From: Phoebastria nigripes
Taxonomy: Eukaryota > Chordata > Aves > Procellariiformes > Diomedeidae
Direction of reading: 5' to 3'
Length of the DNA: 64,000 nt
Assembly (NCBI GenBank): GCA_035582835.1
Contig: JAYKAV010002564.1
Location: forward strand, 61,818 to 125,817
Position 1 is the stretch's first letter, and each line of letters begins with the position of its first letter. A program made the position numbers and the translations under genes. The notes beneath the pieces were generated by a model. The model searched no databases, was not told where the DNA came from, and saw only the letters and a list, made by a program, of their open reading frames with translations. Below, piece by piece: positions 32,901-43,016 of this stretch.

Positions 32901-35900
32901 AAATTTTGGAATTTTTTGCAGGAAGAAAAAAACCCTTGTGACAAAATATGCAGTACAGCGAGGGGTCTGGGGAAAAGAGACGATGTTTGTCACTCCTTAC
33001 GGCAGAAGAGCATTAGCATATTCTGTGAAGTAGAAAAGTGGCAGATTGAAAACGGATCAGTGGAGACGTATTCTCACATGCAGGAGCTGGATGCTGTAGG
33101 AAGTCCTTAAGAACAGAAACATGAAATCAGAAATGCACATCAATGCTCGTTCTGTGATTTGCTAATGTAAACACTGAGCTTGCCGTAGTGTTCAGATTTG
33201 TGACCCTGCATGTTGTTGTAGTCTGTTTTTTGCTAGGTTTTCTGATTATTGACAGTGCAGGCGTTATAATCATCTGAGTGCTTGGCTTCTGCTGTAAGAT
33301 TTTGATATAAGATGAAAGAAACAAAATAACTTTGTTATTTTATGCTTCAAAATTACCAGCAGTGGCAACAGAGGTTAATAGCAGGTTACTGCTCACCTAG
33401 TTTAGGAGTTCAGTTTAGTGGTGGAGAGTTACAAGGCTCTAGTGCTTGGCAGCGGTTTTGAAGCCCAGATTAAAGCTCATCTCACCGCTGTTGAAAGTGT
33501 TTGCTGCGAGGAAGGTGCTCTTTCCGTGGCAAAGCTTTTGCTTGCTGGTCGGAAACATTTGACGCTCCGTGTTGTTGGAGGCAGGAATCGTGGCCTTCTG
33601 GACCTCTGACTAGTTCTGTGTTTTGTTTGAATGAACTTCAAAGATCCAGGATGCATGAGGAAAAACCTTTTCAATTTAACAAAAGATGACTTTGAAGTCT
33701 CTCATTTAAATAACCAGAACTAATGAAAAGCATGAGTAATTCAGGAAAGCGGTGTTTTGTGCCAGCTGTGAGCTGCGTCTCATTGAATTTGCCACCTAAG
33801 TTTTCTGTAGGTCAAGACAAAAATGAGAGCAATAAATTTAAAGCTATTTACGCTCCATAAGTAGGGCAGAGCTGGAATCCTGCAGAAGTTTTCCATGATG
33901 GAAATACGTCTCTCTGCCTTGTGTGAGGAGTTCAGGCAATTCTTCCGTATATTTGATGCTTACCACTCTAGGGAGATGGGTTGGTAGACTCTCGGCAAAC
34001 CTCGAGTTTGTTTTGCTGTAATATTACCTGTGCGTGTGTTTTGTTGATGTCTGCTCAGCAAGCTGGACGTGAGACAATGCAGCTGGCAGGCTTGATTTTC
34101 ACTCCAGTTACACTCAATGCGTGAGTGGTGGATCCATTACAGTTACTTTAACATGACGGAATTTAGTATTTTCATCCTTATTTTTCTTTATAGTCCCTGG
34201 AGGATAGTAGATGACTGCGGAGGTGCTTTCACGATGGGAGCGATAGGAGGTGGCATTTTCCAAGCTATCAAGGGGTTCAGAAATTCCCCAGTGGTAAGTA
34301 AAATCATTTGAGAGTGCATTCAGAGTGCAGTCCTGCTTTCTCTGTCCATCAACAGTGAACCTGGCCAGCCAAAGGTAAAGGAGAAGAAATCCCTGTGCAG
34401 CAAGTGGGACTGATTAATGGCCTGCGTGTCATTAATCCAAACCAGGAGGGTACATCTGGTGAACGGCTCAGGATCCACATGGGTCCTTCATCTTTCTGGG
34501 TAAAAGTTCTGCTTTCCCTGTTTGATCTGATGGCAGCCGGCTGCCCTCCCTCGCTGAAAGACATCTCCCTCAGGATGGGGAGGTGGAGGGCGCAGCAGAA
34601 TGTGTCCGTCTCGGCCGATCTGCCTTTGGTTCTGCCTGCACGTAAAGATGTGAAGCCTGGGCTGTTCTTCCTCTTCTGGCCTACCCCTCTCCCTTTCTTT
34701 TAAGAAATGGAAAGACTCAAAGGAAAAATCTTTTTCTCCTTCAGATTTATGTTAGGGGGTGTTATTTTCTTTAATTAATCTCTTATTTAATAATTAATGT
34801 TTTTTATTAACTGGATTTTTTTTGATAGTCAGGTTTTGTTTAAATGCAGAGGTGTGTGTAAACATGAAAGTTAAAGTTTAGCCGATGCAAGTCATTTAAG
34901 ATGTTTCCACTTTCAGGATTTCTGCTGTGAAATTTTTACTATAAACTTGTTGTAGAGACATTGGATAAAATAAGATCCTATTTCTACTTGAACATTTGTT
35001 TTAAAACATCTCTCTGGCTTCATATAAAACGGGTTTTTATTGAGTGGTTTTTGGTGTTATTATGTGACAATTTGTTTGCCTAGAATTTCTTAATAAGCCA
35101 TCAGTTTGAGGTGAGTTTTGTAAATAAATAACTGCTTCCAAACTAGTCAGATCCTGCAGACATTTAACTTGAGAAGGATTATATGCTCAACTATGTTCTT
35201 AATTTTGCTTAAGACATATTAAATAAACCTGTCCACACTTCTGAGTGCTTGTATCAAAAATAAAACTTGGNTGTATGTTCTTTAAATCTTCTCGGAGTGT
35301 GGGAAAATATCTAGTCATAATTCTGTGGGGTCCTGGATGACGTGTTTGGTGTTAGACTCTGGAAGGCTCAGCATTATGTTTAGAAGCTGAATTGCTTGCT
35401 TCTCTTAGCTACTGAGACTGGGCTGAAGAGACAAGGACTAAATACTCCACCTGACCAGCAGGAATGACTAAATTTGGGACAACTAGTGAGATTGCTGCTG
35501 CCAGCCGAGCACAGTGCTCCTGGTATGTGGGCATCTGCAACAGGATTGAGGTGGTTGTACTAAAATAGATTGTAATTAACAGCACGCAGTTTTGCTCTAA
35601 CGCAGCTCCGTGGCACTCTTCCTCTGGGTGGATTTCCCTGTTCTCCATGGACAGAGTCTCCTCCCTGCGGTTACCTGCACCTGATGCTGCTGTTTGCCCC
35701 GCTGGTGTCCTGTCTGCAAACTGCATGAAGTGACCGGGCATCAGATAGGAACAAAGAAATGATACACGTGAAAAATAAATATGCTTATCTTACTAAAAAC
35801 GTTACTTTAAATGTCTTGTTCAATCCCCACTAGGCCACTCAAACAAACTTTGAACTCGAATTGTTTAATGCCTGATGGCTGTAATTCATTTCTGTAGTTG

Positions 35901-38900
35901 ACAGGTATATTATAAGGGAGTGATAAATACTAAAGTATGTGTAAAATGCAGTTTCTGTCAGCTCCTGATCACAGCTGTTGAGGGAGCTTAGAAATATGTT
36001 GGGCCTGTGGCAGGTTTTTGCAATATACGGTCAGATTGTCTGTAAGACTTCACTCTCTTACTTTAACTGTCATTTCTCTTTTATTGTAGGGTGTAAACCA
36101 CCGGCTGCGGGGAAGTTTGACAGCTATTAAAACAAGAGCTCCACAACTGGGAGGTAATTAATTTTGTATTGTTGTTGCAGTCAGTTGACTGTTGGTAGAT
36201 AAGCCAGTTTGGGAATACAACGTGATACAAGTGCAGTGACTCCTGAGCTGTGGGCCAGCTGTGTTTCAGTGGGGTTTGTTAGTCCAAGCAATGAGTAAAT
36301 ATGGTTCTGATGCACCCAGGATTAGTTTGGTGTGGAGGAAACATGCTTGTGTTCATGGAGTGATAAGCCAGGGTTAATAATTTTATCCTATTTTAACCAG
36401 CTCGGTGCAGAGCTGCCTGGGAGCCTGTGCATTGTGCACAGGGTTTTAAAATAAACAAAATTGACTCATTAAAAGAAATTATCAAACTTGGAGAAACAGT
36501 GAAGTGGATGGGTGGGTCTGGGTAGGATTTCAGACTGTTCCCCTGGGGTCAGCTAGGTACATTTCAGTCATTTTTGTGAAGTGAATTTTGTGCNTAAAAG
36601 TCTAAAAATCACAAAACCGCAGCTTGAGTCAAAATGACGTCGTGACCTCTTAAAGGTCACACTGTGGTCACGCGCTGCACTCTGCCATTATGCCATTCTG
36701 ACAGGCAAATTGAGTTAATACATTACAGGAGGAGAAAATGGGAGAGTGGTGTTGAGCACAGAAACATCGGCTGCAGCAGAACTACTTAAAGAAATGGGGG
36801 CCACAGGCTGAAAAGGCTTTATGGCTGCAGCCTGCGGTGACTGTGCACAGAGAGAGGCAGCTCCTGGTTTTTAGCTGGTAATAAAGCTGGTATAAAGCGT
36901 TAAGACACCTCAAATTAAGTAGGGCTGAACTTGTTCTAAATAGTAGTTTTCCCAAAATGAGTCTGGAGATCAATATTTATTTTCATTTATAATACACATT
37001 ATTGTTAAAAGGCTTCAGAATTTGCATTCTGAAAACTTGCATTCTCTTTGCATCTGCCGTACAATACTGACCAGTACCGATCTTCTGAGATGCCAGGAGC
37101 AGGATTAGGATAAGGTGTGAAATTACTCTGCATCATTCTCTATGAGGAAATATGTTTAAAAAGTGAAAAACATGAAAGTTCCCTGAGCTAATCTGGCTTT
37201 ATTAGGATGGAAGTTCCATTATAATCACTGTTTGCTAAGCTTCCTGTCATTAAATATAGATTGCTAGGATTATGTATAAAATGTATGTATGTGTATGTGT
37301 AACGTGTATTACCTGGCAAGTTGAGAATTTTTCTCAGTATTGATTTTAACCTATGTTTGGTTCTTTGTGGGTTTGAATATACTTCTGTGTCTGAAAGCAA
37401 GCACACTAATACTACACCATCTCTTGATTATATGGCTGCAGCATGGCTGGCTTGTCTGCTTTCTCTAAACTGGTTTTTGTTTTTTTTTTTTAACAGGTAG
37501 CTTTGCTGTCTGGGGAGGTCTCTTCTCCATGATTGACTGCAGTATGGTCAGAATGAGAGGGAAAGAAGATCCATGGAATTCAATCACAAGCGGAGCCCTG
37601 ACTGGAGCCATATTAGCTGCAAGAAGTAAGAAACTGAGCACTGGGGAGGATATTAATTGAAAAACTTCTGTACTCTAAATGTACAGTACTCATCGTTATA
37701 GTGATACCCAAATTGGAATTTACTTTCTAAGAGAAATGGAAAGCTAATCTGAAACTTTTGTCCTATGCTTACGAAAGTAATAATTATGTTCTCAAACATT
37801 ACCGGTGTTCCTTTGTTTCCTTGAGGAAGGGGGGGCAGGGGGAGTTGCCCAGTAATTATCCTTTTGTTGGTGATGCTAATGAGGCTTAATGGATGCAAAA
37901 TGACTGCTTCTGAGTCTGCTTATAGGAGAGATTATAACTAAAGAGAGAGAGCTATAATATGCAAAGTAATGCACGAAGGAAGTAAAAAGTGTTTTGTGCT
38001 TTTTATTTTTAGATGGACCTGTTGCCATGGTTGGATCTGCTGCGATGGGAGGAATTCTCCTAGCTTTAATTGAAGGAGCTGGTATTCTGTTAACAAGATT
38101 TGCCTCCACACAGTTTCCAAACGGTAAGGAGCCATCAGACTATGGTATCACAAGGCTTTTAGAGTGCGGTCTTTACTAACGTACCTCTTCCAGTCATCAG
38201 TCTTATCACAGAGTAAATCTACTCTGCTGGTTGCCAGCTTCTAAGGCTGTAGAAAGTCAAGGAGGAGCCGCACGTTGCTGATGAGACAGGAGTATCATCA
38301 GCTCCTTCCCACTGGGTGACTGGAGGCTGCATGGCTGAAGGCAGGGACATCCCTGCTGTCCATGTCTTCTGCCCTGTCCCCTGATGCAGCCACACAACCT
38401 GTCAGATGGTGGCAGCAGTGTTGTAGTCAGTGGTGGGTGACACAACAGGTTTGAGGGAATAGCAAGCAGCAAGTTGCGGGCAAGAGGGATGGTGCTGGAG
38501 GGCTAGCTGTGGTCTGTGTGCGAATGTGCGGGCAACCCTGGTTTAAATGAGGTGATCAAGATCAGCAGGCAGATACAGATGAAAGATTTCAAAGAGGGGT
38601 GGTGGTGGTGGTGGTGGTGTTTTTTTTCTAAATTGCTTCAAATACTAGATCCCTTGGTTTTTTTTTTTTTCCTAAGTAAAATGCAAGCTGAGGTGTCAGT
38701 TAGCCGAGTCAGATTTGTGTCAATAATTGCCTGTGCAAAATACTTAATACCTCTATTGCCCCACCTTATTTTGGGAGGAATACAGACAAAACCGGTAGTG
38801 TTGAAAGGATTAGTAGCAAGCCACTAATTCCTGAGAGGCTAATAACAATTTCTGTTCTTACTACAAAGACATTTTAAAATTAATCTGCTTTAGAGAAAGG

Positions 38901-39469
38901 GTGTCATCTGTCCGTTACAATTTATTCTCTCTAAAATTGGCATACAGTAAACGTATTGCTTCCCTCCAGCAGAACGTCAGTAAGAGGAGTCGGGAAGCTG
39001 ACTCCACAATGATTTGTTCCGTTTCAGTGGCTTGCTTTATTGTCGAGCAAGTTACCATGGGTAAACCTTTACAGAGTGGCTAAGTTCAACTGAAGGGCAA
39101 TAAGGCATAGGTTTCCAGCTCCTTTAGGTGACTGAAAATGTTTCCCTCTTGCTGCTCTGATTGATTTCCCCATTAGTAAAGGAGAGAAAAATACATTCCG
39201 TATTGGACTGAGGCTCTCGTCAATCCATAAAGCTCTTGAACTTCTTTGAATGAAAAAAACCCCAATGTAAAGTCTTGTTATTGGCTTCATTAATTTTAGA
39301 GGGGATTTATATAAAAAATACTGTGAATGTTTCATGCTTTTAGTAGGAAGAATCTCTTTTTGTATTATTTGCCTTTGTTTCTCTTGCCTTATTCGCAGGC
39401 CCTCAGTTTTCAGATGACCCCTCCCAGTTGCAGCCCTCTCCGTTTGGCGACTACAGACAATACCAGTGA
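29970..39469 (+). CDS. TIMM17A: TIMM17A, mitochondrial import inner-membrane translocase (six exons)
   Basis: Subunit of the TIM23 complex that moves presequence proteins across or into the inner mitochondrial membrane. Exons 29970-29995, 34194-34293, 36090-36153, 37497-37625, 38013-38123 and 39399-39469 join in frame to 166 residues; human TIMM17A has 171. Family features: [15 protein letters not shown] at the start, four Gly-rich membrane segments ([63 protein letters not shown]), conserved Cys9 and Cys78 (a disulfide in yeast Tim17) and acidic residues D15, D16 and D77. The tail FGDYRQYQ matches TIMM17A. A few tail residues before it are missing relative to human. All introns are GT-AG. 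It lies head-to-head with LMOD1 and convergent with ADIPOR1. Confidence 0.97.
30132..30165. repeat. (GGGGC)n run in TIMM17A intron 1
   Basis: Six G-runs of three or four Gs separated by single Cs just downstream of exon 1. Such a run can form a G-quadruplex on the coding strand, at a place where promoter-proximal pausing or R-loops occur. Confidence 0.9.
30431..30446. repeat. Poly-C run (16)
   Basis: Homopolymer inside TIMM17A intron 1. The length may be unreliable. Confidence 0.9.
32130..33090 (+). mobile_element. Fossil CR1-like LINE fragment in TIMM17A intron 1
   Basis: At 32211-32250 the translation reads [11 protein letters not shown] followed by a stop. This is the LINE reverse-transcriptase block that is [11 protein letters not shown] in the younger CR1 at 27.4 kb. 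Downstream sequence keeps LINE-like order only faintly and is full of stops. The RT block is convincing. The outer limits are guesses. Confidence 0.45.
34194..34293 (+). CDS. TIMM17A: TIMM17A exon 2
   Basis: Residues 9-42 ([16 protein letters not shown] ... FRNSPV). Acceptor TTCTTTATAG, donor GTAAGT, ends in phase 0. Confidence 0.96.
36090..36153 (+). CDS. TIMM17A: TIMM17A exon 3
   Basis: Residues 43-63 plus one base ([21 protein letters not shown]). Acceptor TTATTGTAG, donor GTAATT. Confidence 0.95.
37497..37625 (+). CDS. TIMM17A: TIMM17A exon 4
   Basis: Residues 64-106 plus one base ([10 protein letters not shown] ... [11 protein letters not shown]). Holds Cys78 and the second membrane segment. 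Acceptor is a long T-tract and TTTAACAG, donor GTAAGA. Confidence 0.96.
38013..38123 (+). CDS. TIMM17A: TIMM17A exon 5
   Basis: Residues 107-143 plus one base ([14 protein letters not shown] ... ASTQFPN). Holds the last two membrane segments. Acceptor TTATTTTTAG, donor GTAAGG. Confidence 0.96.
38597..38619. repeat. (GGT)n microsatellite in TIMM17A intron 5
   Basis: About seven TGG/GGT units, followed directly by a T-run. Confidence 0.9.
39399..39469 (+). CDS. TIMM17A: TIMM17A exon 6 (coding part)
   Basis: Residues 144-166 and TGA ([12 protein letters not shown] ... FGDYRQYQ). Acceptor TATTCGCAG. The matrix/IMS-exposed tail is shorter than in human by about five residues. Confidence 0.95.
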
Positions 39470-40360
39470 TTATCCTCATTCTCCTAGTTCATATCGTACC
39501 TGAGCTGTAATTTAAAATGCTGGAGGACCAAGATGCGGTATGTCTTTACACCAGTGGTAGTCTCTTACACAAACCATGCCAAGAGGACCTTCAGCACTTT
39601 TCAGTGTAAAGCTGCACAGGGGAACTTTTAGAAGATGACAAATCTATTTATTCATGATAGATTCCATTGCTGTAATGTTAATACATGTCTGATAGAATAC
39701 ATTGTTGATTTAAGACAAGGACCAAATGGAGTCTTGTCATCCTTTGGACATGGACTGAAGTGAAAGTCTTTGGAGTCTTCTCTGGGATGTGGCATTGACC
39801 ATCCACAGTGAACGCAGCTGGAATTTAGCCACTTCCCCATCGGATTTAGGTTGCTACACATATTTCGGCTTAAGGAAAATAATTCATCTACGTGCAGTTT
39901 TACATTCCTAAAGTGAATATTATTGGGAGAATGTGCAAGCCCGTGAAAATTACTTCCAGCAATGTATATTTCACTGCTGTTGTTTGTTTTCTATGCTACC
40001 ACCATGCAGCCTAAGTTCTTTGGTTAAAGCAGAATCTGCCTTTTGTGGATCCGCAGGTTGCAGCATACCTCCGCCTTCCCCTAAACCCGCGAGGCTTTGA
40101 GCCCCTTTTAGCAAGAGATGGCAGCAAACTAATTCTTCACTTCTGCTGCTGCTGCTTACTGTGGCTTTCACAGCAGGAGCAGCCTCCCCTCCTAGAACTG
40201 CAGTGAGATGTGGGTAGGAGCCCCGAACAGAAAACACGTAGGCCTGTGGGGCTGGAGGGGGAAGCATTGCACCTGCATACCTGCTGCCAGTGCAGCCTCT
40301 TGCCTTTTCACCTCGGATCCAGTCCTAAGCACAATTAAAACATCTGCTCCATGTTTTTGT
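39470..40360 (+). other. TIMM17A: TIMM17A 3' untranslated region (probable)
   Basis: From the stop to an ATTAAA at 40334-40339, the first plausible polyadenylation signal in the sense direction. The end point is inferred. Confidence 0.5.
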
Positions 40361-41077
40361 TCTTAAACTCCAGTTCTGGAGGTATGTTCCTTCTTGCCAG
40401 CAGTTGAAAAATCATATCCAGTGAGGTTTTCTGTTGTTAATACTAGTTAATACTGTTGCTTGCTGGCAGTTCCTGATAGAATATCCATATTCAGAAAGAC
40501 TTGAGTAATGTTATCTGAGCCACTCCATGGCTTTTCCTCTGCCCAGGAAGGAACGTGATCTCTGCCCTCTGTCAGGAAACTAAGTCGGTCCATGTAGTAG
40601 GAGGAGAGGATGAAAGTAACACAGAAGCGGTCACAGTACCGTTTGGCAAATGGGTGAATTAGGATTGTACGAAGCGTGCGTGCAAGTGCGAGCTCCTGAC
40701 CACCTCCTGTGTGCTGTCATCCTGTAGAAGTGACATTTTCCTGTTTCCACCCCCCTGCCTGTCCTAGAACTGCTCCAGGACTGCTGGGGTTTGCGTCTCT
40801 GGTACCTTACTGTTTCGTATAGTTGCTGCTGGTGTGTAATTTTCAAAAACCTTAAGCACAAAAGCACTCTGTGTGTGTGTGTGAAGGCTTGTCTTCCTTT
40901 GCCGCTTACCTGGTTCCTCGGGCAAATTGTCAAGACAATTTTCTTGATTTGTGTCACTCAGCCAGTGCGCTCTCCTGTTCCCGGTTGAGACCCCAGCCGC
41001 AGGGGAGTGGGCGAGTCTCTGGTCTTTGAGAGGGAATTACACTCGGCTCCCATCAGCTGCGGAGCCTCCCCTGGGTA

Positions 41078-41162
41078 TTCAAATCTGCGTGTTAATCGCC
41101 AGATGTTTTCCCATACTCTTTATATAGGATTAGAGCACTGGGGCATTTTTCAAATCTGCGTG
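41078..41162. repeat. 14-bp direct repeat flanking a TATA-like motif
   Basis: TTCAAATCTGCGTG occurs at 41078-41091 and 41149-41162, start-to-start 71 bases. Between them is CTTTATATAGG (about 41118-41128), TATA-like on the plus strand. Confidence 0.85.
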
Positions 41163-41233
41163 CAGCTCGAGGGTTTTGGTCTCCGGCCTGGCCCTCGCAC
41201 CGCTGAGCTGTCCTGAGGGGTTTGCTGGGAGGC

Positions 41234-41257
41234 GAGATGACTTGGCCAAGTCATCTC
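41234..41257. repeat. 24-bp perfect palindrome
   Basis: GAGATGACTTGG is followed without spacer by its exact reverse complement. The centre reads as an everted pair of TGACTT/AAGTCA half-sites separated by GGCC. A TGTATTTAAG TATA-like motif begins seven bases downstream (about 41265). A dimeric factor could bind; this is inference. Confidence 0.9.
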
Positions 41258-41738
41258 CTGGCCTGTATTTAAGCAGCAGCCTGGAGCGCTTGGCTGACCT
41301 CTCCCACCCGTGCTTTGTCTGGGAGCAGACTCTGGCCGGGCAGGACACGGGGGTGCGCAGGACCTGTTGTAGGTTGAGCTGCAGCAGGGGAACCTGCTGC
41401 TCCCCACCCTGGGGGCTCCAGCCTTCACGGTCCCCAAAGCCAGGTCACATCCAAACATCTCAAAAACCCTTCCCTGCAGCAGCAGCAGCGACTCCCCACC
41501 TGCCAGGGAGAGCAGGGACACGGGAGAGCAGGGACACGTGCCACCGGTGACTGGCTGTGGCCCAGGGGCTGCGGTGGCCCTGCCAGGCGTTCCTCCCTCA
41601 CCCCTCTGTAAGGTAATGGGCTTCGGCTGCTTGAGAGGAGCTTTACTCAGCTCGGCTCTCCCCCTCTAATCCCCCTTGACGGTCGCTCTCAGACACTTCT
41701 GTATGAGGAGCCTCTGATTTAGGGTGTTGTCCTTCACA

Positions 41739-41762
41739 CCCCCCCCCCCCCCCCCCCCCCCC
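41739..41762. repeat. Poly-C run (24)
   Basis: Uninterrupted C homopolymer, so G24 on the opposite strand. It can form G-quadruplex or i-motif structures and is a likely source of length error in sequencing. Confidence 0.9.
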
Positions 41763-42124
41763 AACCGGGCTGCAGCATCTTTTCTGACCGGCTGCGAGCC
41801 CTTTGCTCTCACATCACACCTCGTGACCCTCACTGATCCCAGCAGGGAAGCCTTCACCCAGCTNGGGAATGGTTTCCTCCCCTGCCATCTCTGCAACACC
41901 CAAGAGTTTCCTGTGTTTTATTTTGGCCGTTGGGGCTGTCCAGACTCGCTGCTGTGGCCGGGCGGATCCAGCTGCCCCTCATGGGCGCTCCTGCCGCTNG
42001 GCCTTTGAGGGGACACGCTCCTGGGGGGTGCTGAGAGCCCTCTCCCCAGACACAGCCCACACCCCGAGCAACTTCCTTCTCTACACCCACCCCAAAAAAT
42101 GAGACAGACACTAAGAGCACAACA

Positions 42125-42887
42125 CTGAACTATTGACCTTTTTATTTCAATCAGCTACAGCAGCTCTACATTCCCCTAACACACTGTCCTTCCTTTACTA
42201 CCACAGACAGCGAGGGAGCCGAGTACACTGCGGTGGCAGCAAGTCTTTTTAAAGCTCAGTATTAAATATTAAATATTTTTTCATTTATGTTTACATTACT
42301 TTGTCAAGGAAAACAAAACAAAACAAAAAAAAGACAATTAAAACTTAAGTTACATGAATCTGTGCCTGTGCCCTGGGCAGCAGCACTGGGGGCCGCAGAG
42401 CTGCCCCCAGCAAGGCGGCTCTGCTGCGAGGGATATGCAAAAATCTCTGGCCCTGGGCCTGGTAGTGCGTGACTCCACTCGCTCCAGCAGTGAGCTCGGG
42501 AAGGGGGTGCTCGGCTGTGCCGGGAGCGGGGTACCCGCACCCTTTGCTTTCGGAAATCAGCATGCCTGGGAGGGTCGGATGACCCTGGTGCAGCTAAAAC
42601 ACTGTCTGGAGGAGGCGAGGCCGTGAGACCGTGGCAGGGCTGGCTGCTGGGGCCTGTGTCGCCTCCCCTCAGCCCCAGCAAAGTGCGTGGGGAAGGGGGC
42701 GAGGATTTGGTCGACAACTTTGCTATGGAATTTTTCTGTTTCTTTTTTTTTTCTTAAAAAACCAAAACAAAACAAAAAAACCCAAACCCAAAACCAACAA
42801 CCCCAAACAGTTTTGAGTCTTCCTTTGATTTTAGCAAAGACAGAGTTTAAAAAGCACTTAGGAAGCTTGTACTAAAATCAGGCGCCC
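42125..42887 (-). other. ADIPOR1: ADIPOR1 3' untranslated region
   Basis: From the stop to a minus-strand AATAAA at 42141-42146. It includes A/C-rich stretches at about 42305-42335 and 42750-42805. Confidence 0.65.
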
Positions 42888-43016
42888 TCAGAGGAGAGAG
42901 TCGTCTGTGCACCCCCCTTCGAGTCCGTAGCGAAACTCCTGAAGGTTCGACACCCCGTAGAAGTGGACGAAGGCCGCAGCCACCACGAGCACGTGGAAGA
43001 TCTGATGCGACTGAAA
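42888..43016 (-). CDS. ADIPOR1: ADIPOR1 coding exon 7
   Basis: Residues 334-375 and stop. Contains zinc ligands H337 and H341 in FQSHQIFHVL. Acceptor CCCCACAG. Confidence 0.97.
   Translation of the reverse strand, partial: FQSHQIFHVLVVAAAFVHFYGVSNLQEFRYGLEGGCTDDSLL

Larger units (their letters stand above)
40361..42120. other. Intergenic DNA between convergent TIMM17A and ADIPOR1
   Basis: No conserved exon recognised. It holds a TG microsatellite (about 40870), a 14-bp direct repeat with TATA-like motifs and a 24-bp palindrome (41078-41275), and a poly-C run at 41739-41762. Frames such as 41150-41521 (minus) have no family features. Confidence 0.6.
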
